Of a stretch of 64,000 bases of DNA, positions 8,845 to 17,158 are shown piece after piece; within the stretch, counting starts at the first letter, position 1; each line of letters begins with the position of its first letter. Origin of the DNA: Mycobacterium sp. IS-1742 (GTDB lineage: Bacteria; Actinomycetota; Actinomycetes; Mycobacteriales; Mycobacteriaceae); NCBI RefSeq assembly GCF_001500125.1, contig NZ_LQIV01000044.1, forward strand, positions 155,442-219,441. The letters run 5' to 3'. A program made the position numbers and the translations under genes. The notes below the pieces were generated by a model. That model was not told the DNA's origin. It saw only the letters and a program-made list of their open reading frames with translations, and did no database searches.

Positions 8845-9603
8845 TCAGAGGGCGTTCTCGGGTCCGAGCACCGCCCAGACCGTCTTCCCGCCTGACGTCG
8901 GTGCGACGCCCCACATCCGGCACATCGTGGAGACGATCTTCAGGCCGGACGGTCGATCGCCGTCGCCGTCCTCGCGCACGGCGGCCGGAACGGGGCTGTC
9001 GTCGGCCACAGCGACGGTCACCGTGTCGTCCCTCGCCTCGAGTCGTACGTCGGGTGCGCTCCTCGTGTGCTGCAAGACGTTCTCGACGAGGGCGGTCACG
9101 ACGATCTTGCCCACGGGGATGAGAGCTTCGGCGGACCACGCGGTCAGCCACTCCTCGACCATCTGGCGGGCGCACTCCAGGCTGGACCGGTCGGCGGCCA
9201 AGCCGGATCTCGCGCGACGGCGCAGACGCAGCGGCCGGTTCGCGGCCACGGCTGCGACCGCTTCGTCGATGTCGGAGTACACCGGTACGTAACGCGTCAC
9301 GCCATTGCGTCGGATCGCCGAGCGGCCGGAACCGTGTCGGCAGATCAGTGCCAGCGGCACCTCCGGCCAGCGGGTGACGTGCCAGCGCGCGCTGGTGAAC
9401 ACCACCCAGGCCGACTCTGCCGCGACGGCCAGGCCGGTGACATCGACGAGCACCGCCCGCGGTTCGTCGAGGGCCGCCTTGATGATGTGATCGCGCAGGA
9501 TCCGATACGTACTGGTGTCGAGTTCACCGATTACGGTCAACAGAACGTTGCCGTCCACCGAGTCCGCGGTGACGGCGAGCGGGCTGGTCTGGTCAGGTGT
9601 CAC
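8845..9603 (-). CDS. STAS domain fused to anti-sigma-type HATPase
   Basis: About 252 residues. Residues ~1-105 resemble a STAS (anti-sigma antagonist-like) domain with GELDTSTYRILRDHI and VLVDVTGLAVAAESAWVVF. The C-terminal part has a GHKL/HATPase layout: ALVENVLQHT for the N box, VAVADDSPVPAA, and GLKIVSTMCRMWG with a final GGKTVWAVL. This is like the RsbW-type kinases that control sigma factor partner switching. The GTG start at 9603 overlaps the cheB stop by 11 bases (GTG 9612 is an alternative), which supports coupling to cheB. The partner sigma factor or antagonist is not in the window. Confidence 0.75.
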   Translation of the reverse strand: MTPDQTSPLAVTADSVDGNVLLTVIGELDTSTYRILRDHIIKAALDEPRAVLVDVTGLAVAAESAWVVFTSARWHVTRWPEVPLALICRHGSGRSAIRRNGVTRYVPVYSDIDEAVAAVAANRPLRLRRRARSGLAADRSSLECARQMVEEWLTAWSAEALIPVGKIVVTALVENVLQHTRSAPDVRLEARDDTVTVAVADDSPVPAAVREDGDGDRPSGLKIVSTMCRMWGVAPTSGGKTVWAVLGPENAL

Positions 9604-10615
9604 CGCGGTCACCCGTACCCGCGGGTGCGTCGCCCAGCCGTTTGGCCAGCACATCCATGGCGTGCTCGGCTTCCTCCGCCGCTTGGAGGTAGCGACGGCT
9701 CAGCATTCCCGCCCCGGCGTGGTCGGCCAACCTGCGCGAGAGCTTCGCTTTCTCCTGCAGACTACGCACCGCGATCCACAGCGCGTTCTCCACTTCCTGG
9801 TCCCGTGCCTCCAGCAACGCCTCGGGTGTCCAGGCGTGACCCACGCGGCAGCGAAAGCCACCCTCCTCCACGTTGGCGAGCGACCCGTTGCAGTCCGGGC
9901 AGGTGTACCCCGACGGCGGCCCGAGCGCATCGCTGTCGAAATGCGCGGAGAACCTCCTCCCCATCGAGATCCGGTTCTCCAGTTCCATCCGGTAGTCGGG
10001 TTCCATGTCCCGCTCCTCGATGTCTCGGTCGGCCAATTTGGTGAGTAGCGCACCGATGTCCGCGGCCGACGCCTGGTGCTCAATCACCCCGGCGCGCAAT
10101 GCGTTCTGCGGCATGGCGCCGAACAGCGCATCGGAGGGCGATTGCGCGACGGTCACCCCGCCTCTGGCCAGAATGGCGCCGGATCCGAGCACCCCGTCGT
10201 CGAGGACCCCGGACATCACCACTCCTATCGCACGGGGGCCGAAATCCACCGCCACCGATCGGAACAACGCGTTGACCGCAGGCCGGTTCATGTTCTCCGT
10301 GGGGCCTTTCGACAGCAGGATGCGGCGATCACGCACCATCAGGTGTCGGTTGGGGACAGCCACGTAGATCCGGCCGGGCTCGAGCGTGGCGCCGTCGACC
10401 GCCGCGACGGCGGGCAAAGGCCCCGCCCGGTCGAGGATGCGGGGGAGCACGCTGGGCGCGTTCGGGGGCATGTGCAACACCACCAGCACCGCATACGGGA
10501 AGTCATCGGGCAGACCCGCGGTGAAGGTGGTCAGCGCCTCGACGCCACCGGCCGACGCGCCCACGGCGACCACCCCGAGCAGGGCGCCGTCGTGCTTCGG
10601 TTGTGCACCCGCCAC
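9593..10615 (-). CDS. CheB-type methylesterase, no receiver domain
   Basis: 340 residues. It contains the catalytic CheB domain only: VAVGASAGGVEAL (nucleophile Ser), LHMPPNAPS, YVAVPNRHLMV, and VVMSGVLDDG, which carries the catalytic Asp. There is no N-terminal response receiver. The C-terminal ~110 residues add a Cys/His segment (CPDCNGSL ... CRVGHAW) that looks like a small zinc-binding unit, then a helical tail. The classical reaction is removal of methyl groups from receptor glutamates. The substrate here is unknown, presumably the product of the CheR-PAS protein. GTG 10615 is chosen because the catalytic fold starts about 12 residues later. Confidence 0.85.
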   Translation of the reverse strand: MAGAQPKHDGALLGVVAVGASAGGVEALTTFTAGLPDDFPYAVLVVLHMPPNAPSVLPRILDRAGPLPAVAAVDGATLEPGRIYVAVPNRHLMVRDRRILLSKGPTENMNRPAVNALFRSVAVDFGPRAIGVVMSGVLDDGVLGSGAILARGGVTVAQSPSDALFGAMPQNALRAGVIEHQASAADIGALLTKLADRDIEERDMEPDYRMELENRISMGRRFSAHFDSDALGPPSGYTCPDCNGSLANVEEGGFRCRVGHAWTPEALLEARDQEVENALWIAVRSLQEKAKLSRRLADHAGAGMLSRRYLQAAEEAEHAMDVLAKRLGDAPAGTGDRGDT

Positions 10616-10653
10616 GTTTGAGGGGTTACCCGATGGCCGCGGGCGTAATCGGT

Positions 10654-11520
10654 CTACAGCTTGCCGATCACGTTTTCCGCGAACCATTCGAGGTTGCGGA
10701 TCTTGTCCTCGAGCGGTTCGGTATCGGGGCCGGTGATGTAGGGGATCCGGAAGCCGACGATGACGTCGGTGACGCCTTTGTCCTCCAGGCGTTTGATGCC
10801 GTCGAGGCTGAACGCGTCCACCGAGATGACGTGGATCTCGAACGGCCCGGTCTGCCCCTGCTCCGCGCGGAAGGTGTTCAGTTTGGCGATGAGCCCGTCG
10901 AGTTCCTCGGGATCGCCGCCGCCGTGCATCCAGCCGTCGCACCGCGCCGCGCGCCGCAGGGCGGCGTCGGCGTGGCCGCCGACGAGGATCGGCACCGGCT
11001 TCGTCGGGGCGGGGGTCATCTTCGTCTTGGGGATGTCGTAGAACTCGCCGTGGAACTCGAAATACTCCCCGGTGGTGAGACCGCGGATGATCTCGATGCA
11101 CTCGTCCATCCGCTTGCCCCGCTTGGCGAACGGGACGTTCATCAGCTCGTAGTCCTCCCGCCACGGGCTGGTGCCGACACCGAGACCGAGCCGGTTGTCG
11201 AACAGCGCGGCCAGCGATCCGGCCTGCTTGGCGACCAGGGCGGGTGGGCGGATCGGCAGTTTGAGGACGAAGAAGTTGAACCGCAGCGTGGTCGTCACCG
11301 CGCATAGCGCGCTCGCCAGCACGAAGGACTCGATGAAGGCCTTGCCGTCGAGGAACTCCCGGCTGCCGTCGGGGGTGTAGGGGTAGGTGGAGTCGGATTC
11401 GTAGGGGTAGGCCACGCTGTCGGGGATCGTCATCGCGTCGTAGCCCGCCGCTTCGGCGGCCTTGGCCAGCGGGATGTAGTACGTCGGGTCGGTCATGGCC
11501 TCGGCGTAGGTGAACCGCAC
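10654..11520 (-). CDS. LLM-class (probably F420-dependent) oxidoreductase
   Basis: 288 residues from GTG 11520, preceded by a GAGGAG Shine-Dalgarno. It has a luciferase-like TIM barrel: AEAAGYDAMTIPDS, LGVGTSPWREDYELM, RMDECIEIIRGL, and PVPILVGGHADAALRRAARCDGWM. Mycobacterial members generally use cofactor F420. Position in the gene order suggests an Rv0940c-like protein. A KstR-like palindrome at 11550-11563 lies 30 bases upstream, which suggests regulation by cholesterol catabolism signals (inference). The substrate is unknown. The frame stays open far upstream on this strand, but only this segment shows family similarity. Confidence 0.85.
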   Translation of the reverse strand: MRFTYAEAMTDPTYYIPLAKAAEAAGYDAMTIPDSVAYPYESDSTYPYTPDGSREFLDGKAFIESFVLASALCAVTTTLRFNFFVLKLPIRPPALVAKQAGSLAALFDNRLGLGVGTSPWREDYELMNVPFAKRGKRMDECIEIIRGLTTGEYFEFHGEFYDIPKTKMTPAPTKPVPILVGGHADAALRRAARCDGWMHGGGDPEELDGLIAKLNTFRAEQGQTGPFEIHVISVDAFSLDGIKRLEDKGVTDVIVGFRIPYITGPDTEPLEDKIRNLEWFAENVIGKL

Positions 11521-11549
11521 AGCGCCTCCTCGGGTCGGTGCCCGAATAC

Positions 11550-11563
11550 TAGAACGTGTTCTA
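11550..11563. promoter_or_regulatory. KstR-like operator (TnnAACnnGTTnnA)
   Basis: TAGAACGTGTTCTA fits the published KstR consensus TnnAACnnGTTnnA. With flanks, 11548-11565 forms two perfect 8-base arms around a GT centre. It lies between the divergent LLM oxidoreductase (start 11520) and the DUF4235 gene (start about 11605). The same 14-mer is found at 33722-33735. Confidence 0.75.
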
Positions 11564-11604
11564 GTCGGATGTTTGAAGATTGGCGGGTCGGGAACGCCAC
11601 GCCC

Positions 11605-11874
11605 GTGAGCGTGGCGAAAACCTTCTACAAGCCCCTGGCCCTCGCGAGCAGCATCGGGGGCGGCCTCATAGCCGGCAAGATCTTCTCCGAGATCTGGCAG
11701 CGCGCCAATCCCTCGGGCACCGAGCCGCCCGACCCCGAGGATCTGCAGAGCTCGGCGAAGGAGATCTTCATCGCTGCTGCCATCCAGGGTCTGATCGTCG
11801 GCATCGTCCGCGCCGCCCTCGCGCGTGGACAGGCCAAGGGATTCGCCGCGCTGGCGAACGAGAATCCGGAGTAG
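11605..11874 (+). CDS. DUF4235 family small membrane protein
   Basis: About 89 residues from GTG 11605. The sequence FYKPLALASSIGGGLIAGKIFSEIWQ, followed by a second hydrophobic stretch IFIAAAIQGLIVGIVRAALARG, matches the DUF4235 pattern of two membrane segments with a polar middle. Function is unknown. A GTG at 11611 and an ATG at 11569 are alternative starts. The ATG would put the KstR-like site only 5 bases upstream. The next gene, an MFS transporter, starts 16 bases after the stop and may be co-transcribed. Confidence 0.75.
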   Translation: MSVAKTFYKPLALASSIGGGLIAGKIFSEIWQRANPSGTEPPDPEDLQSSAKEIFIAAAIQGLIVGIVRAALARGQAKGFAALANENPE

Positions 11875-11889
11875 CCGCCAGGGTGCATC

Positions 11890-13065
11890 ATGACCCGGGT
11901 GCGCACCCGGCGAACCTGGCTCACCCGCAACGTCCGGCTGCTGTCGGCGGTGTCCTTCCTCCAGGACGCCGCCAGTGAACTGCTCTATCCACTGCTGCCG
12001 ATCTACCTGACCTCGGTGCTGGGCGCACCGGCCGCGGTGGTGGGAACGGTCGAGGGTGTCGCCGAAGGCGCGGCCTCGCTGACCAAACTCGCCTCCGGGC
12101 CCTTGGGCGACCGGTTCTCCAGGCGCCCACTGATCGCCACCGGATACGGGATGGCGGCGCTGGGCAAGCTGATCGTGGCCGCCGCGGGATCCTGGCCGGG
12201 CGTGCTGGCCGGCCGGGTGACCGACCGGCTCGGCAAGGGAATCCGGGGCGCACCGCGCGATGCGCTGCTGGTCTCCGGTGTCGACCCCGCCGCCAGGGGC
12301 CGGGTGTTCGGCTTCCACCGCGCCATGGACACCCTCGGCGCGGTGGTGGGCCCGCTGCTCGGTCTGGCCGCCTACGAACTGCTCGACCATCAGATCGCCC
12401 CGCTGCTGTGGGTGGCCGTCATCCCCGCGGTGCTGTCCGTCGCGCTGGTGTTTTTGGTGCGCGAACACACGACGCCCGCAGTGGCAGTGGCGCGACCGTC
12501 GCTGTTCTCGGGCGTGCGGCACCTTCCGCGGCGCTACTGGAGGGTGACCGCAGTGCTGGTCGGTTTCGGTGTGGTGAACTTCCCCGACGCGCTGTTGTTG
12601 CTGCGGCTCAACGAGATCGGCTTCTCCGTCGTCGAGGTCATCCTGGCCTACGTGGGCTACAACGTCGTGTACGCGGCGGTGAGCTACCCCGCCGGATCGC
12701 TGGCCGACCGCATCGGCAAACCCGCGGTGTTCGCGGTCGGGCTGGCGTTCTTCGCGATCGGCTACACCGGGCTGGGGCTGACCACCGACACCCTCACGGC
12801 GTGGCTGTTGATCGGGGTCTACGGCGTGTTCACGGCATGTACCGACGGGGTCGGGAAGGCGTGGATCTCGTCGCTGGTGGGCGCCGACGTGCAGGCCGGC
12901 GCGCAGGGTGTGTTCCAGGGCGCCAGCGGTTTCGCGGTGCTGGTCGCCGGGCTGTGGGCCGGTCTGGCGTGGGGCGCCGACGGGACACTGCCGCTGCTGG
13001 TGTCCGGGGCAACGGGGGCCGTCTTCGCGGTGACCGTCGCCGTACTCGCCGTACGTGGCCGCTGA
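11890..13065 (+). CDS. MFS transporter
   Basis: 391 residues with about twelve hydrophobic helices. The loop 2-3 signature appears as GPLGDRFSRRPLI, and a second-half equivalent as GSLADRIGKPAVF. The sequence SFLQDAASELLYPLLPIYLTSVLG near the N-terminus is typical of a subgroup of MFS permeases found in many actinobacteria. Substrate is unknown. It follows the DUF4235 gene by 15 bases and precedes the ThDP enzyme by 32 bases, so a three-gene unit is possible. Confidence 0.85.
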   Translation: MTRVRTRRTWLTRNVRLLSAVSFLQDAASELLYPLLPIYLTSVLGAPAAVVGTVEGVAEGAASLTKLASGPLGDRFSRRPLIATGYGMAALGKLIVAAAGSWPGVLAGRVTDRLGKGIRGAPRDALLVSGVDPAARGRVFGFHRAMDTLGAVVGPLLGLAAYELLDHQIAPLLWVAVIPAVLSVALVFLVREHTTPAVAVARPSLFSGVRHLPRRYWRVTAVLVGFGVVNFPDALLLLRLNEIGFSVVEVILAYVGYNVVYAAVSYPAGSLADRIGKPAVFAVGLAFFAIGYTGLGLTTDTLTAWLLIGVYGVFTACTDGVGKAWISSLVGADVQAGAQGVFQGASGFAVLVAGLWAGLAWGADGTLPLLVSGATGAVFAVTVAVLAVRGR

Positions 13066-13097
13066 TTGGACACCGCGCCGACGGGTATGCCGCGGCC

Positions 13098-14822
13098 ATG
13101 ACAGATCTGGTTGCGGATGCGTTGGTGGCCCGGTTGCGCGACTGGGACGCCGACCGGGTGTTCGGGTACGCCGGCGACGGGGTGAACACCCTGCTCGGGG
13201 CGTTGCAGCGTTCGGGCGCACCGGAATTCGTGTCGACCCGGCATGAGGAACTCGCGGCGTTCATGGCGTGCGGACACGCCAAGTACACCGGCCGGGTCGG
13301 CGTCTGCATGGCCACCCAGGGTCCCGGCGCCATTCACCTGCTGGCCGGTCTCTACGACGCCAAGCTCGACCGGCGGCCCGTGGTGGCGATCGTCGGACAG
13401 GTGGTGTCGACCGCGCTGGGGAGCGGCTACCTGCAGGAGGTCGACCTGCATGCGCTGTTCAAGGACGTGTGCGGGCAGTACGTGCAGACGGTGTTCGCGC
13501 CTGAGCAGGCGCTGATGGCGCTCGACAACGCGATGCGCACGGCGATCGCGACGTCGACGCCCACCGCGCTGATCATCCCGCACGACGTGCAGCAGGCCGA
13601 GATGCCCGAACACCTTGCACACAGCCACGGCGTGGTGCCGTCGACGGCCGTCAGCGTGCAGGCGACCGTCACGGCCCCCCACGATCAGATTCGTTCTGCT
13701 GCAGACATTCTCAACGCCGGCCAGCGTGTCGCGCTGCTGGTGGGCCGCGGCGCTGCGGGTGCTGCCGACGAGATCGTCAGGGTCGTCGAGACTCTGGGGG
13801 CGGGCGTGACGACGTCGCTGCTGGGCAAGCCGGTGCTCGACGAGGCCGAGCCGTGGCACACCGGCGTGATGGGTCACCTCGGCACCACCGCCAGCGCCGA
13901 GCTGATGGCGAACTGCGACACGCTGCTGATCGTCGGCTCGAACGATCCGTGGACGGAGTTCTATCCGGCCCCCGGACAGGCCAGAGCCGTGCAGATCGAC
14001 ATTCAGCCGCGGGTGATCGGCGCCAAGTACCCCGTCGACGCGCCGGTCGTCGGGCAAGCGGCACAGGCGCTTTCGGCGTTGGCGGCGCTGCTCGAACCCA
14101 AGACGGACCGCGGCTGGCAGGAGCAGGTGCGCCAGTGGCGGCAGCAGTGGCACGACGAGGCCGCGCGCCGCGCCGCCGCCGAGACCGCCGACGCCAATCC
14201 CGAGGCCGTGGTGCGTGCACTGTCCGAGCACCTGCCCGCCGACGCGCGCGTGGCGGTCGACGTCGGCTCGTCGACGTACTGGTACGCCCGGCATCTGCGA
14301 TTGCCGCCGGGTGTTCCTGCGCACGTGTCCGGCTACCTCGCCTCGATGGGCTGTGCGCTGCCGTACGGGGTGGCCGCGAAACTCGATGCGCCGCAACGGC
14401 CGGTGGTCGCGCTCGTCGGCGACGGGGCGATGCAGATGAGCGGACTGCTCGAACTCGTCACCATCGCCGACCGGTGGCGGTCGTGGGCGGATCCGCGGTT
14501 CGTGGTGCTGGTGCTGCACAACGCCGACCTCACCGAGGTGTCGTGGGAACAGCGTGAGATGGAGGGCAATCCGCGCTTCGCGGCGTCGCAGGACGTGCCA
14601 CGGTTCCCCTACGCCGACTACGCGGAACTGCTGGGCCTGCACGGTATCCGGGTGACCGACTCGGCCGCCGCGGACCGGGCCTGGGCGGCGGCGTTCGCGG
14701 CCGACCGGCCGACGGTCATCGAGGCGGTGGTCGACGCGGCCACCCCGCTGCTCCCACCGCTGATGCCGGACAGCAAAGCCGACACCGTGCGCGAGGCGCT
14801 GCAGCAGGAGCGCCGAACGTGA
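13098..14822 (+). CDS. ThDP-dependent enzyme, pyruvate oxidase (PoxB)-like
   Basis: 574 residues, close to the length of PoxB-type enzymes. It has the N-terminal Pyr domain with catalytic Glu51 in STRHEELAAFMACGHAK, a central domain, and a C-terminal PP domain with VALVGDGAMQMSGLLEL...NADLTEV, the GDG-x(~28)-N thiamine diphosphate/Mg2+ site. The family decarboxylates 2-keto acids. PoxB-type enzymes convert pyruvate to acetate plus CO2 at the membrane. Assignment to pyruvate oxidase rather than another ThDP oxidase is inferred from overall similarity. ATG 13098 is chosen because conserved sequence begins there. A long inverted repeat follows the stop. Confidence 0.85.
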   Translation: MTDLVADALVARLRDWDADRVFGYAGDGVNTLLGALQRSGAPEFVSTRHEELAAFMACGHAKYTGRVGVCMATQGPGAIHLLAGLYDAKLDRRPVVAIVGQVVSTALGSGYLQEVDLHALFKDVCGQYVQTVFAPEQALMALDNAMRTAIATSTPTALIIPHDVQQAEMPEHLAHSHGVVPSTAVSVQATVTAPHDQIRSAADILNAGQRVALLVGRGAAGAADEIVRVVETLGAGVTTSLLGKPVLDEAEPWHTGVMGHLGTTASAELMANCDTLLIVGSNDPWTEFYPAPGQARAVQIDIQPRVIGAKYPVDAPVVGQAAQALSALAALLEPKTDRGWQEQVRQWRQQWHDEAARRAAAETADANPEAVVRALSEHLPADARVAVDVGSSTYWYARHLRLPPGVPAHVSGYLASMGCALPYGVAAKLDAPQRPVVALVGDGAMQMSGLLELVTIADRWRSWADPRFVVLVLHNADLTEVSWEQREMEGNPRFAASQDVPRFPYADYAELLGLHGIRVTDSAAADRAWAAAFAADRPTVIEAVVDAATPLLPPLMPDSKADTVREALQQERRT

Positions 14823-14870
14823 GCTCGTGACCGACGATTCGCCGGAATCTCACGCACGAGCTCACGTTCG
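14814..14870. repeat. Intergenic inverted repeat, 16-bp perfect arms
   Basis: Arms CGAACGTGAGCTCGTG (14814-14829) and its exact reverse complement (14855-14870) enclose a 25-base loop. The left arm overlaps the stop of the ThDP enzyme gene. A closely related arm pair occurs at 53919-53975. There is no T tract. It may act as a hairpin terminator or be a dispersed repeat. Confidence 0.8.
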
Positions 14871-14910
14871 CCCGAGTTTGGGACATCGCCGCCCGGGTAG
14901 AGACCGAGTC

Positions 14911-15963
14911 ATGGCCGAAGAAGTGTCCACCAAAGACCGTGCCCCGCACCCGGACGATCCGCGCAAGCCGGATTCGCCGACCGACCTGACCAAACCGTCG
15001 GCCCTGTACGTCCTGCGGAAGACGGCTCGGGAGTTCGGCAAGGACCAGTGCACCGACCTCGCGGCCGCGCTCACCTACTACGCCGTGCTGTCGCTGTTCC
15101 CCGCCGTGCTGGTGATGGTGTCGTTGCTCGGCGTCTTCGGCCAGGGCAAGCGCACTACCGACGCGCTGCTCGAGATCGTCTCCGACGTGGCGCCCGCCTC
15201 GACGGTCGACACCCTGCGGCCCACCATCGAGCAGCTCGTCAACTCGCCGTCCGCGGGCTTCGCGCTGGTGATCGGCATCCTCACCGCACTGTGGTCGGCG
15301 TCCGGATATGTCGGCGCCTTCGGCCGGGCGATGAACCGGATCTACGAGGTCGCCGAGGGCCGCCCGATCTGGAAACTGCGGCCACTGCAACTCGTGCTCA
15401 CCTTCGCCGCCCTGCTCGGCGCCGCGCTCGTGGCGTTCATGCTGGCGGTCAGCGGCCCGGTCGCCGAGGCCGTCGGCAACGCGATCGGTCTCGGCGAGGC
15501 GGCGGTCACCGCCTGGAGCATCGGCCGATGGCCGGTGATCCTGCTGCTGGTGATCATCGCCGTCGCGGTGCTCTACTACGCCACCCCCAACGTGCAGCAG
15601 CCCAAGTTCCGGTGGATCAGCCTCGGGGCCGCGCTGGCCATCCTGACCTGGATCGTCGCCTCGGTGGGCTTCGGTTTCTACGTCGCGAACTTCGGCAGCT
15701 ACAACAAGACCTACGGCACGCTGGCCGGGGTCATCATCTTCCTGCTGTGGATCTGGATCACCAACCTCGCGCTGCTCTTCGGTGCGGAACTCGACGCCGA
15801 ACTCGAGCGGGGCCGCCAGTTGCAGGCCGGCCTGCCCGCCGAACGTGAACTGCAGCTACCGCCGCGCGACACCCGCGTCATCGAGAAGAAGGAAGCCGCG
15901 CTCGAAGAGGACGTGGAACGCGCCAAGGCGCTGCGACGCAGCCGGGGCCGCGACGACGGTTGA
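14911..15963 (+). CDS. YihY/virulence factor BrkB family membrane protein
   Basis: 350 residues. After ~45 polar residues come about six membrane helices with family features: DLAAALTYYAVLSLFPAVLVM, ALWSASGYVGAFGRAMNRIYEV, YNKTYGTLAGVIIFLLWIWITNLALLFGAELDAE. The C-terminus is highly charged and cytoplasmic. YihY/BrkB proteins are integral membrane proteins of uncertain transport function. ATG 14911 starts the conserved part; the frame is open upstream to 14827 but that stretch lies in the inverted repeat. Confidence 0.85.
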   Translation: MAEEVSTKDRAPHPDDPRKPDSPTDLTKPSALYVLRKTAREFGKDQCTDLAAALTYYAVLSLFPAVLVMVSLLGVFGQGKRTTDALLEIVSDVAPASTVDTLRPTIEQLVNSPSAGFALVIGILTALWSASGYVGAFGRAMNRIYEVAEGRPIWKLRPLQLVLTFAALLGAALVAFMLAVSGPVAEAVGNAIGLGEAAVTAWSIGRWPVILLLVIIAVAVLYYATPNVQQPKFRWISLGAALAILTWIVASVGFGFYVANFGSYNKTYGTLAGVIIFLLWIWITNLALLFGAELDAELERGRQLQAGLPAERELQLPPRDTRVIEKKEAALEEDVERAKALRRSRGRDDG

Positions 15964-15990
15964 CGTACGCGCCCCGGCATACTCACCTGC

Positions 15991-16728
15991 GTGACTCGAC
16001 GGATCCACGTCATCGGCATCGGTGCGGGCGACCCGGACTATGTGACCGCTCAGGCCGTCGCGGCGCTCAACGACACCGACGTGTTCTTCGCGATGGACAA
16101 GGGCGACACGAAGGACGACCTCGTCGCGTTGCGCCGGCTGATCTGCGAGCGGTTCATCACCGAACCCGGTTACCGCTTCGTCGAGATGCCTGACCCGGTC
16201 CGCGCCAAGACAGGTGACTACCGCCAGGCCGTCGACGAGTGGCACGCCGCGCGGGCCCGGCTGTGGGCCGAGGCGATCGAGAACGAACTACCCGCCGACG
16301 GGGTCGGCGCCTTCCTCGCGTGGGGTGACCCCTCGCTCTACGACAGCACACTGCGCATCCTCGACCGGGTGGCCGCCCACGTCGACATCGACTACGACGT
16401 CATCCCCGGCATCACCGCCATCCAGGCGCTCACCGCCCGGCACCGGATCCCGCTCAACGACGTCGGCGAACCCGTGCTCGTCACCACCGGCCGCCGGCTG
16501 CGCGAACAGGGCCTGACCGGTACGGCGGTCGTCATGCTCGACGGTGACTGCGCCTTCACCGAGATGCCCGCCCAGACCCGGATCTGGTGGGGCGCCTACC
16601 TCGGCACCGCCGACGAACTGCTCGTGTCGGGCACCGTCGGCGAGGTGGGGGAGCGCATCGTCGCACTGCGTGCCGAGGCGCGCGAACGGCACGGCTGGAT
16701 CATGGACACCTACCTGCTCCGCGCCTGA
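15991..16728 (+). CDS. cobF: Precorrin-6A synthase (deacetylating), CobF
   Basis: 245 residues, GTG start. It has a tetrapyrrole methylase fold: VIGIGAGDPDYVTAQAVAAL at the N-terminus, FLAWGDPSLYDSTLRIL, and YDVIPGITAIQALTARH. CobF uses SAM to methylate C-1 of precorrin-5 and releases the acetyl group, giving precorrin-6A in aerobic cobalamin synthesis. It stands apart from other cob genes here. The following holin-like gene starts 18 bases later. To my knowledge M. tuberculosis lacks cobF while many environmental mycobacteria keep it, which fits the non-tuberculous identity of this DNA. Confidence 0.88.
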   Translation: MTRRIHVIGIGAGDPDYVTAQAVAALNDTDVFFAMDKGDTKDDLVALRRLICERFITEPGYRFVEMPDPVRAKTGDYRQAVDEWHAARARLWAEAIENELPADGVGAFLAWGDPSLYDSTLRILDRVAAHVDIDYDVIPGITAIQALTARHRIPLNDVGEPVLVTTGRRLREQGLTGTAVVMLDGDCAFTEMPAQTRIWWGAYLGTADELLVSGTVGEVGERIVALRAEARERHGWIMDTYLLRA

Positions 16729-16746
16729 GCGTGCGAAGATCAGCCC

Positions 16747-17142
16747 GTGGGCAGCTTCCTGTTGCGGGCCGCGGTCACCGGTGTGGCCTTGTGGCTGGTC
16801 ACCCAACTGGTCTCCGGTATGGAGTTCGTCGGCGGCGACACGACACTGCAGCGCGTCGGCATCATCTTCGTCGTGGCGGTGGTGTTCGGGCTGGTCAACG
16901 CGATCATCAAACCGATCGTGCAGATCATGTCGATCCCGCTGTACATCCTCACACTCGGACTCTTCCACGTCGTCGTCAACGCGCTGATGCTGTGGCTGAC
17001 GGCGTGGATCACCGAGCACACCACGCACTGGGGGCTCTACATCGACGACTTCTGGTGGACGGCGATCTGGGCCGGGATCCTGCTGTCGATCGTGAGCTGG
17101 GTGCTGTCTTTGCTCAGCGGCGGCCTGCTTTCCCGCCGCTGA
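16747..17142 (+). CDS. Phage holin-like (PF04020) membrane protein
   Basis: 131 residues, GTG start. Four hydrophobic segments are visible, with the family-typical VFGLVNAIIKPIVQIMSIPLYILTLGLF and a C-terminal WAGILLSIVSWVLSLL. This family is named for weak resemblance to phage holins but is chromosomal and of unknown function. It is probably co-transcribed with cobF and the downstream glycosylase (gaps of 18 and 16 bases). Confidence 0.8.
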   Translation: MGSFLLRAAVTGVALWLVTQLVSGMEFVGGDTTLQRVGIIFVVAVVFGLVNAIIKPIVQIMSIPLYILTLGLFHVVVNALMLWLTAWITEHTTHWGLYIDDFWWTAIWAGILLSIVSWVLSLLSGGLLSRR

Positions 17143-17158
17143 CCGGCACACTGGACAC

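Noticed and set aside
10654..14642. Long minus-strand reading frames opposite the MFS and ThDP enzyme genes
   Set aside because: They are Gly/Arg/Pro/His-rich shadows typical of high-GC DNA; the plus-strand genes have clear family motifs. Only the 3' end of one frame (10654-11520) encodes a real protein.
15964..15990. Cobalamin riboswitch before cobF
   Set aside because: The gap is only 27 bases and contains no B12-box-like sequence.
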